64,000 nt of DNA from Sporosarcina sp. HYO08 (GCF_001563475.1 NZ_LPUT01000028.1:248001-312000); one strand, 5' to 3'; positions 28,514-37,286 are shown, numbered from the stretch's first letter. Numbers and translations are program-made. The notes: generated by a model not told the origin, from the letters alone.

Positions 28514-29824
28514 ATGACACCTGTCGTAAACGTAATAGGTGCAGGACTCGCAGGAAGCGAGGCTGCATGGCAAATTGCACAAAGAGGCGTGAAAGTCCGC
28601 TTATACGAAATGAGACCCGTCAAACAAACGCCAGCCCACCATACGGATAAGTTTGCAGAACTAGTGTGCAGTAATTCACTCCGTGCAAATAATTTAACAA
28701 ATGCAGTTGGTATCATTAAAGAAGAGATGAGACGGTTCGACTCTTTAATTATCACATCGGCAGACGCATGTTCAGTTCCCGCTGGGGGTGCCTTGGCGGT
28801 AGATCGCCATGAATTTGCCGGCAACGTCACTGAACAAATTCGCAATCACCCGCTCATCGAAGTAGTCAATGAGGAAGTTGTTGAGCTTCCAGAAGGGATT
28901 ACCATTATTGCTACGGGTCCATTGACATCCCCGGCATTGGCCGAAAAAGTTCGCCAAATGACGGGGGAAGAATATTTATATTTCTACGATGCAGCAGCGC
29001 CAATTATTGAAAAAGATTCCATTGACATGAATAAGGTGTTTTTGAAATCCCGCTACGATAAAGGTGAAGCCGCTTACTTAAATTGTCCAATGGATGAAGC
29101 GGAATTTGAAAAATTTTATAAAGCACTTGTTGAAGCAGAAGTCGCACCGTTGAAGGAATTTGAAAAAGAAATTTACTTTGAGGGTTGCATGCCAATTGAA
29201 GTATTGGCACAACGCGGCGAAAAAACTTTATTATTCGGAGCCTTAAAGCCTGTTGGTTTAGAACATCCGGAGACAGGAAAAAGGTATAAAGCGGTTATCC
29301 AGCTTAGACAAGATGATGCGGCTGGAACATTATATAATATTGTAGGATTTCAAACGCATATGAAATGGGGCGCGCAAAAAGAAGTGTTAAGCCTGATCCC
29401 TGGTCTTGAAAATGCTGAAATTGTCCGATATGGCGTAATGCACCGAAATACTTTTATTAACTCGCCTCGGGTTCTCCAGGCAACTTATCAACTAGCTGCC
29501 AATCCGAATGTCTTTTTTGCCGGTCAAATGACTGGAGTGGAAGGATATGTTGAATCGGCTGGATCCGGCTTGATTGCAGGGATTAACGCAGCGAATGTAG
29601 CGCTTGGCAAAGAACCGATCGTATTTCCAAGTGAAACAGCATTAGGAAGCTTGGCAAGATATATTACGGAAGCGGATCCTGAAAACTTCCAACCGATGAA
29701 TATTAACTTTGGCCTGTTTCCAGATTTAGGGGAGCGCATCAAGTCAAAAGTTGAACGTGCTGAAAAGCATGCGGAACGTGCACTTAATGCTTTAAATGAT
29801 TTTAAGGTCGAAATTTCACAATAA
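28514..29824 (+). CDS. trmFO: tRNA uracil-54 methyltransferase TrmFO (folate/FAD-dependent)
   Basis: TrmFO forms ribothymidine at position 54 of tRNA using methylenetetrahydrofolate and FAD, replacing the SAM-dependent TrmA in most Firmicutes. The FAD-binding N-terminus reads [55 protein letters not shown] and [19 protein letters not shown] are family hallmarks. At 436 residues it has standard length. ATG at 28514 follows GAAGGTGATGACAGG. It is separated from topA by the repeat pair, where B. subtilis has the genes nearly adjacent. Confidence 0.96.
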   Translation: MTPVVNVIGAGLAGSEAAWQIAQRGVKVRLYEMRPVKQTPAHHTDKFAELVCSNSLRANNLTNAVGIIKEEMRRFDSLIITSADACSVPAGGALAVDRHEFAGNVTEQIRNHPLIEVVNEEVVELPEGITIIATGPLTSPALAEKVRQMTGEEYLYFYDAAAPIIEKDSIDMNKVFLKSRYDKGEAAYLNCPMDEAEFEKFYKALVEAEVAPLKEFEKEIYFEGCMPIEVLAQRGEKTLLFGALKPVGLEHPETGKRYKAVIQLRQDDAAGTLYNIVGFQTHMKWGAQKEVLSLIPGLENAEIVRYGVMHRNTFINSPRVLQATYQLAANPNVFFAGQMTGVEGYVESAGSGLIAGINAANVALGKEPIVFPSETALGSLARYITEADPENFQPMNINFGLFPDLGERIKSKVERAEKHAERALNALNDFKVEISQ

Positions 29825-29830
29825 GATGAA

Positions 29831-29862
29831 AAAAATCTGCAACTAATCGTTGCAGATTTTTT
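29831..29862 (+). terminator. Rho-independent terminator after trmFO
   Basis: AAATCTGCAAC pairs with GTTGCAGATTT (29849-29859) around TAATC, with T residues on the 3' side and A residues on the 5' side, so it could work in both directions. Confidence 0.9.
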
Positions 29863-30148
29863 CATGTCTTTTCATAAAGCAAGAACGACTTGATAAAGGT
29901 TCAATGTGAATTTTTGAACAAACTATGACAAATCCAATTGTTAAGCGTGGGAGGTCTGACTTCCCGACCTTTCAAAGTTGCCGTATCGTTTCCTTTTGTT
30001 GTATAGTGAATCGTGGACGACTTTTGAATTACCAAATTAGTCTTCCAATTCGGGAAAATTGGTTTTAATTGCAGATGATCGGCAATGTTAAGTATAGGCA
30101 TACGATGCATATGCGGGAATAACGCTTCATTGTTGGAGGTGAAGTGGA
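29863..30148 (+). other. Intergenic stretch before xerC with possible promoters
   Basis: No gene is seen. TTGCCG (29978-29983) and TATAGT (30002-30007) are 18 bp apart. A second pair, TTGCAG (30069-30074) and TATAGG (30093-30098), also has 18 bp. A small hairpin, AGGTC with GACCT, lies at 29952-29970. CCAATT...AATTGG around 30045-30062 is an inverted repeat weakly like a CodY box. None is strong enough to choose between. Confidence 0.35.
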
Positions 30149-31042
30149 ATGTCTACGATATCTACTATTCGTGATGAATATCTCTCTTACATTCGTTTAG
30201 AAAAAAACTTTTCATCCTATACGGTTTCGGAATATGAAAAAGATATTGATGAATTTTTGTTATTTCTTAAGGCGGAAGGGATAAATAATCTAAATGAGGT
30301 TACTTATCCTACAGCTAGATTGTATGTAACAAGGCTCTATGATCGTGATCTTTCAAGGTCAACAATTTCAAGAAAAATATCATCTATTCGATCTTTCTTT
30401 AAATTTGCTAATTCACGTTTTAGTATAGGGGACAGCGCATTTCGTTCCTTACATCATCCAAAGCAGGAAGAGCGTCTTCCGGATTTTTTTTACAAGGAAG
30501 AACTGGAGCAGCTTTTTTTATCAATAGGTACGGATAAGAAGGGGCTGCGAGATCGTGCAATACTCGAACTTCTTTACGCAACGGGCATTCGCGTTAGTGA
30601 GTTGACCGGACTTAAATTGCAGGATATTGATGATTCACATGGCATTGTACTGGTCATGGGGAAAGGACGGAAAGAACGCTATGTTCCTTATGGTAGTTTT
30701 GCGCAGGAAGCGTTAGATGCTTATCGCTCGCAAAGTAGGCCTTTGCTTATGAAAGGACAAGAACATGATAGACTTTTTGTGAATTTACGTGGGAATCCAC
30801 TAACAGATCGCGGCGTTCGCCATATATTAAATAAGATGATAGAAGCTGCGTCTCTTCATACAAAAATATATCCACATATGATCCGTCACTCTTTCGCAAC
30901 TCATTTATTGGCAAATGGTGCGGATCTGAGATCAGTCCAAGAACTGCTTGGGCACAGCCATCTGTCTTCTACACAGGTATATACACATATCACGAAGGAA
31001 CATTTGCGAAAGACGTATATGAATACCCACCCAAGGGCTTAG
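30149..31042 (+). CDS. xerC: Tyrosine recombinase XerC (CodV)
   Basis: XerC acts with XerD at dif to resolve chromosome dimers. The SAM-like N-terminal domain spans about residues 1-90. The catalytic set is complete: Arg148 in ATGIRVSEL, Lys172 in MGKGRKERYVP, His243 and Arg246 in HMIRHSFATHLL, His269 in LLGHSHL, and Tyr278 in STQVYTHI. The length of 297 and the position ahead of hslV-hslU-codY identify it as the B. subtilis codV orthologue and not a phage integrase. TGGAGGTGAAG lies upstream of the ATG. Confidence 0.95.
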   Translation: MSTISTIRDEYLSYIRLEKNFSSYTVSEYEKDIDEFLLFLKAEGINNLNEVTYPTARLYVTRLYDRDLSRSTISRKISSIRSFFKFANSRFSIGDSAFRSLHHPKQEERLPDFFYKEELEQLFLSIGTDKKGLRDRAILELLYATGIRVSELTGLKLQDIDDSHGIVLVMGKGRKERYVPYGSFAQEALDAYRSQSRPLLMKGQEHDRLFVNLRGNPLTDRGVRHILNKMIEAASLHTKIYPHMIRHSFATHLLANGADLRSVQELLGHSHLSSTQVYTHITKEHLRKTYMNTHPRA

Positions 31043-31054
31043 GAGGATGAATCG

Positions 31055-31597
31055 ATGGAGATACATGCGACAACGATTTTCGCGATACGCCATAAAGGAT
31101 CTTGTGCCATGTCAGGTGATGGTCAAGTGACAGTTGGGAATACAGTCGTTATGAAGCATACTGCAAGAAAGGTTCGTAAAATATTCGGCGGTAAAGTATT
31201 GGCGGGCTTCGCAGGCTCTGTTGCGGACGCCTTTACATTATTTGAATTGTTTGAAGGCAAGCTGACTGAATACAACGGAAACTTGCAGCGTGCGGCTGTA
31301 GAGATGGCGCGAGAATGGCGTGGGGATCGGATGCTTAGGAAACTTGAAGCGATGTTGCTCGTCATGGATAGTGAACAATTATTGCTTGTATCCGGAACGG
31401 GAGAGGTCATTGAACCAGATGATGGGATTTTAGCAATTGGTTCTGGTGGTCATTATGCGCTTGCTGCTGGCCGTGCCTTGAAGAAATATAGTGGCGAAAC
31501 GCTCACAGCCAAAGAAATCGCGCAAGCAGCTCTTGAAACAGCTGCAGAAATTTGTGTTTACACAAACGATCGGATTATTGTGGAGGGACTCGAATGA
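31055..31597 (+). CDS. hslV: HslV (ClpQ), peptidase of the HslUV protease
   Basis: HslV is an N-terminal-nucleophile peptidase that forms the two-ring chamber fed by HslU. The sequence [15 protein letters not shown] aligns Thr6 with the mature catalytic threonine of E. coli. The family residues [32 protein letters not shown] and GSGG are present. Unlike B. subtilis ClpQ (MSSFHATT..., where an N-terminal Ser is catalytic), there is no Ser near the start. An in-frame TAG at 31040-31042 and AGGAGG at 31041-31046 fix the start at 31055. Removal of five residues would be needed to expose a Thr. Confidence 0.95.
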   Translation: MEIHATTIFAIRHKGSCAMSGDGQVTVGNTVVMKHTARKVRKIFGGKVLAGFAGSVADAFTLFELFEGKLTEYNGNLQRAAVEMAREWRGDRMLRKLEAMLLVMDSEQLLLVSGTGEVIEPDDGILAIGSGGHYALAAGRALKKYSGETLTAKEIAQAALETAAEICVYTNDRIIVEGLE

Positions 31598-32994
31598 CAA
31601 AAAGACAGGAACTTACACCAAAGGAATTGACCGCTCACTTAGACCGTTATATTGTCGGTCAAGAAGAGGCAAAGCGTGCTGTTGCTGTAGCGATCCGAAA
31701 TAGGTATAGAAGAAGTCTATTGTCTGATGAAGAGAAAAGCGAGATTATTCCAAAGAATATTATGATGATTGGGCCGACCGGAGTTGGAAAAACAGAAATT
31801 GCTAGAAGAATTGCCAAACTAGTAAATGCACCCTTTACAAAGGTAGAGGCAACAAAGTTCACCGAGGTTGGCTATGTCGGGCGCGATGTAGAATCGATGA
31901 TCCGTGATCTGACTGAAGCCGGTGTACGTATTGTACGGGATGAAAAAAGAGAAGCTGTCAAAGACCAGGCGGCAAAACTTGCGGAAGAACGTTTAATCGA
32001 ATTATTGGTCCCTGATAAAAAGAAGAAAAATACGATGCAAAATCCTTTTGAAATGCTCTTTGGCCAAAAGAGTGAGCCGGAAGATCGAAACCACGAGGAA
32101 GAATCTGAAGTTAGACGAAAACGCTCAGACGTTGCAGCGAAGCTAAAGGCAGGATTAATGGAAGAAGAAATGGTCGTTGTAGAAGTATCTGCGCAACAGC
32201 CTTCCCTTTATGATGCACTGCAAGGCTCGGGGATGGAACAAATGGGTGCGAATATGCAAGATGCTTTTGCCTCTTTCATGCCGAGAAAAACTGCAAAAAG
32301 AAAACTGAGCGTAAAAGATGCGCGAAAAGTATTAGAAGCGGAAGAAGCGGATAAGCTAATCGATGAGGATGAAATTGCAAGGCAAGCAGTGGAACTGACA
32401 GAACAGTCGGGCATGATTTTTATCGATGAGATTGATAAAATTGCAAGCCGCAATGGCGGGAGTTCATCCATTGACGTTTCTAGGGAAGGCGTGCAGCGCG
32501 ATATTTTGCCAATTGTGGAAGGGTCGACTGTTTCGACGAAGTATGGACCTGTTAAAACGGATTTTATTTTATTTATTGCTGCGGGTGCATTTCATATGGC
32601 AAAGCCTTCTGACATCATTCCAGAATTGCAAGGCCGCTTTCCAATTCGAGTCGAGCTTGGAAAATTGTCGAAAAGTGACTTTATACGAATCTTAAAGGAA
32701 CCTGATTTCTCTTTAATTCGACAATATGAGAAACTTCTGGCAACTGAAAATGTCACTGTTGAATTTACAGATGATGCCATTAGCAGAATTGCTGAGATTG
32801 CTTACGATGTGAATGATGAAACCGAAAATATTGGGGCAAGACGCCTTCATACGATCATGGAGAAGTTGCTTGAGGACTTGTCTTATGAAGCAGCCGATAT
32901 TGGTCCGTCAACAATTAAGATAACGCCGAATTATGTCGATGAAAAACTAAAAAACATCGCGAAAAACAAAGATTTGTCACATTTTGTCCTTTAA
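31594..32994 (+). CDS. hslU: HslU (ClpY), ATPase of the HslUV protease
   Basis: HslU unfolds substrates and threads them into HslV. It is a AAA+ protein with Walker [10 protein letters not shown] near residues 57-65, Walker [10 protein letters not shown] and the sensor/arginine-rich [18 protein letters not shown]. The variable I-domain lies about 110-245 and is rich in Glu and Lys. ATG at 31594 overlaps the hslV stop (ATGA); an in-frame ATG at 31552 lies inside hslV without a ribosome site. At 466 residues it matches B. subtilis ClpY, and hslV and hslU are co-translated. Confidence 0.96.
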   Translation: MTKRQELTPKELTAHLDRYIVGQEEAKRAVAVAIRNRYRRSLLSDEEKSEIIPKNIMMIGPTGVGKTEIARRIAKLVNAPFTKVEATKFTEVGYVGRDVESMIRDLTEAGVRIVRDEKREAVKDQAAKLAEERLIELLVPDKKKKNTMQNPFEMLFGQKSEPEDRNHEEESEVRRKRSDVAAKLKAGLMEEEMVVVEVSAQQPSLYDALQGSGMEQMGANMQDAFASFMPRKTAKRKLSVKDARKVLEAEEADKLIDEDEIARQAVELTEQSGMIFIDEIDKIASRNGGSSSIDVSREGVQRDILPIVEGSTVSTKYGPVKTDFILFIAAGAFHMAKPSDIIPELQGRFPIRVELGKLSKSDFIRILKEPDFSLIRQYEKLLATENVTVEFTDDAISRIAEIAYDVNDETENIGARRLHTIMEKLLEDLSYEAADIGPSTIKITPNYVDEKLKNIAKNKDLSHFVL

Positions 32995-33035
32995 TGACAT
33001 TAAACGACAGCATTTTACTTTATTTAACGATTAAA

Positions 33036-33050
33036 AACCTTTAGAATATT
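33036..33050 (+). promoter_or_regulatory. Possible CodY box upstream of codY
   Basis: AACCTTTAGAATATT agrees with the palindromic CodY consensus AATTTTCWGAAAATT at 11 of 15 positions. It lies 41 bp before the codY ATG, upstream of a TATACA (33054-33059) that may be a -10. Four mismatches in an A/T-rich region make this suggestive only. Confidence 0.3.
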
Positions 33051-33090
33051 CATTATACAGTTGTTTTAAATATAGGGAGGAACAATCGAA

Positions 33091-33867
33091 ATGACATTAT
33101 TGAAAAAAACACGCGAAATAAATGCAATGTTGCAAGAATCAGCAGGGAAACCAGTAAACTTTAAAGAAATGGCTGAAAAACTAAGCTCTGTAATTGAATG
33201 TAACGCTTTTATCGTGAGCAGAAAAGGGAAATTACTCGGACTAGAAATTCATCATCAAATTGAGAATGAGCGTATGAAGAAAATGTTCGAAGAACGTAAA
33301 TTCCCACTTGAGTATACAAACAAACTTTTTGAGATTAACGAAACATCATCAAATATCGATATTTCAAGTGAATACACAGTATTCCCTGAAGAGGATCCAG
33401 AACTGTTTAAAGAAGGTTTAACGACAATTGTCCCAATTATTGGCGGCGGTGATCGTCTTGGGACACTTGTTTTGGCAAGACTCAAAGAAGAATTTGAAGA
33501 AGAAGATTTAATTCTTGCGGAATATGGCGCTACTGTTGTTGGTATGGAAATTCTACGTGAAAAAGCTGATGAAATTGAAGTGGAAGCGCGCAGTAAGGCG
33601 GTAGTTCAAATGGCTATCAATTCACTATCATATAGTGAGCACGAAGCGATTGAGCACATCTTTAAAGAGCTTGATGGAAATGAAGGCTTGCTTGTTGCTT
33701 CCAAAATTGCGGATCGCGTAGGGATTACTCGTTCAGTAATTGTTAACGCACTTCGTAAACTTGAAAGTGCCGGCGTTATTGAATCTCGTTCACTTGGTAT
33801 GAAAGGTACGTATATTAAAGTATTGAATGCGAAGTTCTTACCAGAGCTTGAAAAACAAAAATCTTAA
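33091..33867 (+). CDS. codY: CodY, GTP- and branched-chain-amino-acid-sensing regulator
   Basis: CodY represses stationary-phase, amino-acid and, in B. subtilis, motility genes while GTP and isoleucine/valine are high. The N-terminal GAF domain (about 1-155) holds the amino-acid pocket region [18 protein letters not shown] and [19 protein letters not shown]. The C-terminal winged helix-turn-helix (about 200-240) reads [32 protein letters not shown]. The length is 258. TAGGGAGG precedes the ATG. It lies directly upstream of the fla/che operon, ends in its own terminator and has about 96 bp of leader after hslU. Confidence 0.97.
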   Translation: MTLLKKTREINAMLQESAGKPVNFKEMAEKLSSVIECNAFIVSRKGKLLGLEIHHQIENERMKKMFEERKFPLEYTNKLFEINETSSNIDISSEYTVFPEEDPELFKEGLTTIVPIIGGGDRLGTLVLARLKEEFEEEDLILAEYGATVVGMEILREKADEIEVEARSKAVVQMAINSLSYSEHEAIEHIFKELDGNEGLLVASKIADRVGITRSVIVNALRKLESAGVIESRSLGMKGTYIKVLNAKFLPELEKQKS

Positions 33868-33879
33868 CTTGGACTATTG

Positions 33880-33911
33880 CACTTCTTCCACTTTGGAAGA
33901 GGTGTTTTTTT
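33880..33911 (+). terminator. Rho-independent terminator after codY
   Basis: CACTTCTTCC (33880-33889) pairs with GGAAGAGGTG (33895-33904), followed by seven T. It isolates codY from the flagellar operon. Confidence 0.9.
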
Positions 33912-34029
33912 ATGATTTCATTGATACAGGAAATAGGTCTCTTGAAAAAATGTCGATATAGATCTAAAGTTCCGTTGAATTGTTGTTTTTTATTTAGAAA
34001 AGCGACTTTAACTTATAAAAAGAGCGATT

Positions 34030-34089
34030 TTGACAAAGAAAAAATTCGATTTTATGACATAGACAAAATTCGAGTATTTTCGATACAAT
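34030..34089 (+). promoter_or_regulatory. Promoter region of the fla/che operon
   Basis: The better pair is TAGACA (34060-34065) and TACAAT (34084-34089), 18 bp apart. TTGACA (34030-34035) with TATGAC (34053-34058), 17 bp apart, is a second candidate. The two lie on an 18-bp direct repeat spaced by 24 bp (34032-34049 and 34056-34073, 16 of 18 identical). No TAAA-15-GCCGATAT sigma-D promoter is visible. The remaining bases from 33912 hold only A/T-rich sequence. Confidence 0.55.
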
Positions 34090-34161
34090 AATAACATAGT
34101 ATAGTTGTTTCATAGAGAAAATATAAATATGGAATTGAAATGAAAGTTCGGAGTGATAACG

Positions 34162-34557
34162 ATGAATATTTACGGAAATACTATCAATGTCCTTGAACAG
34201 GGACTACACTATGCTGCAACAAAATCTAAAACTATATCCCAAAATATTGCAAATGTCGACACGCCAAATTATAAAGCGAAAAGTACTAACTTTAACGAAG
34301 TATTACGCTCCGCCCAAACTTCTTCTATTCAGACGTACCGCACCCACGAAAAACATATCCCATTCAAAACGCAGTCGTTTGCTTCGGGGGTATTTACTTA
34401 TTCGAATTTCCAGTCAAGATCGAATGGAAACGGTGTTGACATGGATAAAGAGCAAGCCGATCTAGCTACCAATCAAATCTACTATCATGCATTAGTCGAT
34501 CGCATCAATGGAAAATTTAATACACTACAAAATGTACTGAAAGGAGGCAGCAGATGA
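34162..34557 (+). CDS. flgB: Flagellar proximal rod protein FlgB
   Basis: FlgB forms the base of the rod between the MS ring and FlgC. The N-terminal rod/hook motif is present as ISQNIANVDTPNYKAKSTNFNE, and the C-terminus has a helix ending VDRINGKFNTLQNVLKGG. At 131 residues it is of normal size. ATG at 34162 has CGGAGTG upstream; GTG at 34153 lies in that site. It opens the fla/che operon, and its stop overlaps flgC by four bases. Confidence 0.94.
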   Translation: MNIYGNTINVLEQGLHYAATKSKTISQNIANVDTPNYKAKSTNFNEVLRSAQTSSIQTYRTHEKHIPFKTQSFASGVFTYSNFQSRSNGNGVDMDKEQADLATNQIYYHALVDRINGKFNTLQNVLKGGSR

Positions 34558-35012
34558 CCATTTTTCACAGTTTAAATACATCAGCATCTGCCTTGGCAGC
34601 TCAGCGCATGCGAATGGATGTTATTTCATCAAATATGGCGAATATTGATACGACACGTGGGAAATATATTAACGGCGAATGGCAACCCTATCGCCGTAAA
34701 ATGGTGTCACTTCAACCGCGAGAAGGGCAATTCTCGTCACTGCTCCATTCAGCGCTTGGAAAAGATCGAGGAGATGCAGGTCGAGGAGTGTCGGTGTCAC
34801 GGATCCATGAAGATCACGAGACGCCTTTTAAGATTGTCTACGATCCAGCACATCCTGATGCGAACGATGAAGGGTATGTATCCATGCCGAATGTAGACCC
34901 GCTAAGGGAAATGATCGGTTTGATGTCAGCAACCCGATCGTATGAGGCGAACGTTACCGTATTAAATGCGAACAAAGCAATGTTAATGAAAGCACTTGAA
35001 ATTGGAAAATAA
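34554..35012 (+). CDS. flgC: Flagellar rod protein FlgC
   Basis: FlgC is the second proximal rod protein. The N-terminus FHSLNTSASALAAQRMRMDVISSNMANIDTT carries the rod motif, and the C-terminus MIGLMSATRSYEANVTVLNANKAMLMKALEIGK is the classic coiled end shared by rod and hook proteins. At 152 residues it is typical. AAAGGAGGC precedes the ATG. It lies between flgB and fliE as in B. subtilis. Confidence 0.96.
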   Translation: MTIFHSLNTSASALAAQRMRMDVISSNMANIDTTRGKYINGEWQPYRRKMVSLQPREGQFSSLLHSALGKDRGDAGRGVSVSRIHEDHETPFKIVYDPAHPDANDEGYVSMPNVDPLREMIGLMSATRSYEANVTVLNANKAMLMKALEIGK

Positions 35013-35031
35013 TTGTAAGGGAAGATCATAA

Positions 35032-35340
35032 ATGGCTATTCAATCCGTTTTTCAAAGCCACTCAGCTGTAAACCTTTCACCAATCGTTAGTAAAAAGAGT
35101 GACAGTTCATTCGAAGCCGGGCAAAACTTTGGTCAAATGTTTAAGCAGGCACTCAATGAAGTGAACGAGAAGCAGCAACACTCAGATTTGTTGACTGAGA
35201 AACTTGCACTAGGGAAAAATGTAGACCTGCACGAGGTGATGATTGCTGCTCAAAAAGCATCCATCGCACTAAATGCAACGATGGAGATACGAAATAAGGT
35301 TGTAGAGGCCTATCAAGAAATTAGTAGAATGCCAATTTAA
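35032..35340 (+). CDS. fliE: Flagellar hook-basal body protein FliE
   Basis: FliE joins the MS ring to the rod. The 102-residue protein has the family motif FGQMFKQALNEVNEKQQHSDLLTEKLALG, then VDLHEVMIAAQKASIALNATMEIRNKVVEAYQEISRMPI, which is diagnostic. TAAGGGAAG lies before the ATG. Its stop is followed without gap by a structured element, and fliF does not start until 345 bp later. This is the only large gap in the operon. Confidence 0.96.
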   Translation: MAIQSVFQSHSAVNLSPIVSKKSDSSFEAGQNFGQMFKQALNEVNEKQQHSDLLTEKLALGKNVDLHEVMIAAQKASIALNATMEIRNKVVEAYQEISRMPI

Positions 35341-35433
35341 CTTGATTCGGCAGAAGTTTCCGCTTCCATAAATGGCGGGATGAATGCTGGAATGTTTTTA
35401 AATCGGGGGATTCAAACTCCCTGCCGACTCAAG
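35341..35433 (+). repeat. Compact structured element directly after fliE
   Basis: CTTGATTCGGCAG (35341-35353) pairs with CTGCCGACTCAAG (35421-35433) at 12 of 13 positions. Inside lie a CCGC/GCGG hairpin around TTCCATAAAT and a GGGGA/TCCC hairpin around TTCAAAC. The segment GGCAGAAGTTTCCGCTTC followed by GGCGGGATGAATG has the look of the guide-RNA scaffold at the right end of IS200/IS605-type TnpB elements. No TnpB gene is present. The resemblance is from memory, so the identity is open. Confidence 0.55.
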
Positions 35434-35457
35434 TTAAAAGCCTCCGGCGGATGTGTT

Positions 35458-35580
35458 GAAAGTGGAAAGCGCCGTCAAGCCTCGACAGGCGTTGGAGGGC
35501 TTGTCACAAAAGGTGTGCACTTTGCACCTTTTTGGCAAGACTGAAACGACCCGAGAGGCTGGCGCTTGCAACTAGATGTC
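35458..35580 (+). repeat. Dispersed structured repeat between fliE and fliF
   Basis: This is a type C unit in + orientation. Outer helix GCGCC (35469-35473) pairs with GGCGC (35561-35565). Middle helix GCCTC (35479-35483) pairs with GAGGC (35555-35559). Apical AAAAGGTG pairs with CACCTTTT. GACAGGCGTTGGAG and GAAACGACCCGA are conserved. Its helix sequences differ from all other copies while pairing is kept. Confidence 0.88.
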
Positions 35581-35581
35581 A

Positions 35582-35652
35582 GGGATTTTGAAAGGAGTTA
35601 ATTGCGCTTGCGCAATTCAAAATCCCGACGCAATTACGCCGAGGCGTAATTG
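35582..35652 (+). repeat. Two strong hairpins before fliF
   Basis: GGGATTTTGAA (35582-35592) pairs with TTCAAAATCCC (35616-35626). Nested inside, AATTGCGC (35600-35607) pairs with GCGCAATT (35610-35617). A separate stem joins CAATTACGC (35631-35639) to GCGTAATTG (35644-35652) around CGAG. There is no T-run, so these are not ordinary terminators. They lie 33 bp ahead of fliF on the operon transcript. Confidence 0.75.
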
Positions 35653-35684
35653 ATTAAGAAGTATGAATTGACCGGGGGATTACA

Positions 35685-37271
35685 ATGAATGAAAGACTGA
35701 CGAAACTCAAAAGTGACAGTCAAGCATTTTGGGTGAGTCGAACACGGAAGCAAAAAATTACATATATAGGTTCAACCGCGGTCATTATATTATTTGCAGC
35801 CTTGTTAACGTATTTTTTGTCGCGAACGGAATTTGTGCCGCTTTATACAGATGTGTCGCAAGCTGAAATTGGACGAATCAAAGAGCAGCTGGACAGCCAA
35901 GGTGTCCCCAATCAAATTGCTCCAGGGGGGACTTCCATTCTTGTGCCCCGTGAGCAAGTTGATGATTTGCTCGTTTCGCTCGCTTCAGAAGGTTTTCCGC
36001 ATTCTGGACTCATCGACTACTCGTTTTTTTCGGAAAATGCCGGTTTTGGAACAACTGATAATGAATTTCAAATGCTTAAACTTGCGACGATGCAAACTGA
36101 GCTCGCAAATTTAATTAAAGGAATTGATGGTGTTAAAGATGCAAAGGTTATGATCACATTACCGACTGGTGGTGTCTTTATAACCGATCAGAAGGAACAG
36201 GCAAGTGCAGCGATTATGTTGAAAACGAATCCTGGGCACCAGTTCACTGAAGCGCAAATTAATGCACTCTATCATTTGGTTTCAAAAAGCTTACCGAATT
36301 TATCGACGGATGACATTATCATTATGAACCAATACTCCGAGTATTACGACTTGAAAGCAACAACGAGTGGGAATGGACCAAGCATTGCGGACCAAATGAC
36401 TGTTAAGAAGACGATTGAAAGAGACTTGCAACGGCAAGTACAAATGATGCTTGGAACGATGATGGGCCAAGATAAGGTCGTCGTTTCTGTAACGACGGAT
36501 ATTGACTTTAAGCTTGAGAATCGGGAAGAATCTCTCGTTCAACCAGTTGACGAAGAAAGTATGGAAGGCATTGCGCTTAGTGTGCAGCGTTTAACCGAAA
36601 CGTTCACTGGAAATGGAGCCGTGGCCGGAGGGATACCTGAAGCGGAAGATGTAACCGATAATCATTCAAGCTATGTGGATGGGACGTTTTCAAACGGCGA
36701 TTATGAACGAATTGAAGAAACAGTCAATAACGAAGTGAATCGGATCCGTAAAGAGATCGTCGAAAGTCCTTATAAGATTCGGGATATCGGCATCCAAGTA
36801 ATGGTCGATTCTCCCGCAGAAAATACGAATCTCTCTGCCCAAGATGTCCAAAGAAACGTTGAAAGAATACTTGCGACGATTATCCGTACGTCTATTGACA
36901 AAGAAGCAGCAGGCGAATTATCTGATACCGAATTAGAAAGTAAAATAGTCGTTGTCGTTCAACCATTTAGTGGAAACTCATTTGACTTTGATGCTGCCGC
37001 TCCGAAAGTTCCTTGGTGGATCTATGCAGTGGGAGCCGCTCTACTTCTATTAATCGGCACACTTGTGTTCCTGTTACTGAAAAAGAAACGTCAGCCGGAA
37101 GAAGTAGAAGAACCAGTTGTCTCTACTGTCACGCCAGTGGCGGAAATAGATGATATTCATACTGAAAATGAAACTGAGGGAAGTTTACGTAAAAAGCAAT
37201 TAGAGAAGTTAGCAAAGGAAAAGCCAGAGGAGTTTGCCAAGCTGCTGCGTTCTTGGATTTCTGATGATTGA
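35685..37271 (+). CDS. fliF: Flagellar MS-ring protein FliF
   Basis: FliF forms the membrane ring on which the flagellum is built. The first membrane segment is near residues 24-45 and the second near 443-466, with a large extracytoplasmic part between that contains FVPLYTDVSQAEIGRIKEQLDSQGV and NGVKDAKVMITLP-like sequence (GIDGVKDAKVMITLP). The C-terminal cytoplasmic tail ends EKPEEFAKLLRSWISDD, the FliG-binding region. The length is 528. The ATG follows CCGGGGGATTACA, a modest ribosome site. It is the first gene after the repeat-filled gap. Confidence 0.96.
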   Translation: MNERLTKLKSDSQAFWVSRTRKQKITYIGSTAVIILFAALLTYFLSRTEFVPLYTDVSQAEIGRIKEQLDSQGVPNQIAPGGTSILVPREQVDDLLVSLASEGFPHSGLIDYSFFSENAGFGTTDNEFQMLKLATMQTELANLIKGIDGVKDAKVMITLPTGGVFITDQKEQASAAIMLKTNPGHQFTEAQINALYHLVSKSLPNLSTDDIIIMNQYSEYYDLKATTSGNGPSIADQMTVKKTIERDLQRQVQMMLGTMMGQDKVVVSVTTDIDFKLENREESLVQPVDEESMEGIALSVQRLTETFTGNGAVAGGIPEAEDVTDNHSSYVDGTFSNGDYERIEETVNNEVNRIRKEIVESPYKIRDIGIQVMVDSPAENTNLSAQDVQRNVERILATIIRTSIDKEAAGELSDTELESKIVVVVQPFSGNSFDFDAAAPKVPWWIYAVGAALLLLIGTLVFLLLKKKRQPEEVEEPVVSTVTPVAEIDDIHTENETEGSLRKKQLEKLAKEKPEEFAKLLRSWISDD

Positions 37272-37286
37272 CGGAGGGATGAGAAA

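Noticed and set aside
30046..30060. CodY box before xerC
   Set aside because: CAATTCGGGAAAATT matches the consensus at only 10 of 15 positions in A/T-rich DNA, which is within chance expectation.
30149..31042. Phage or integron integrase next to an attachment site
   Set aside because: The tyrosine recombinase is a full-length XerC in the conserved xerC-hslV-hslU-codY order with no phage genes or repeats nearby.
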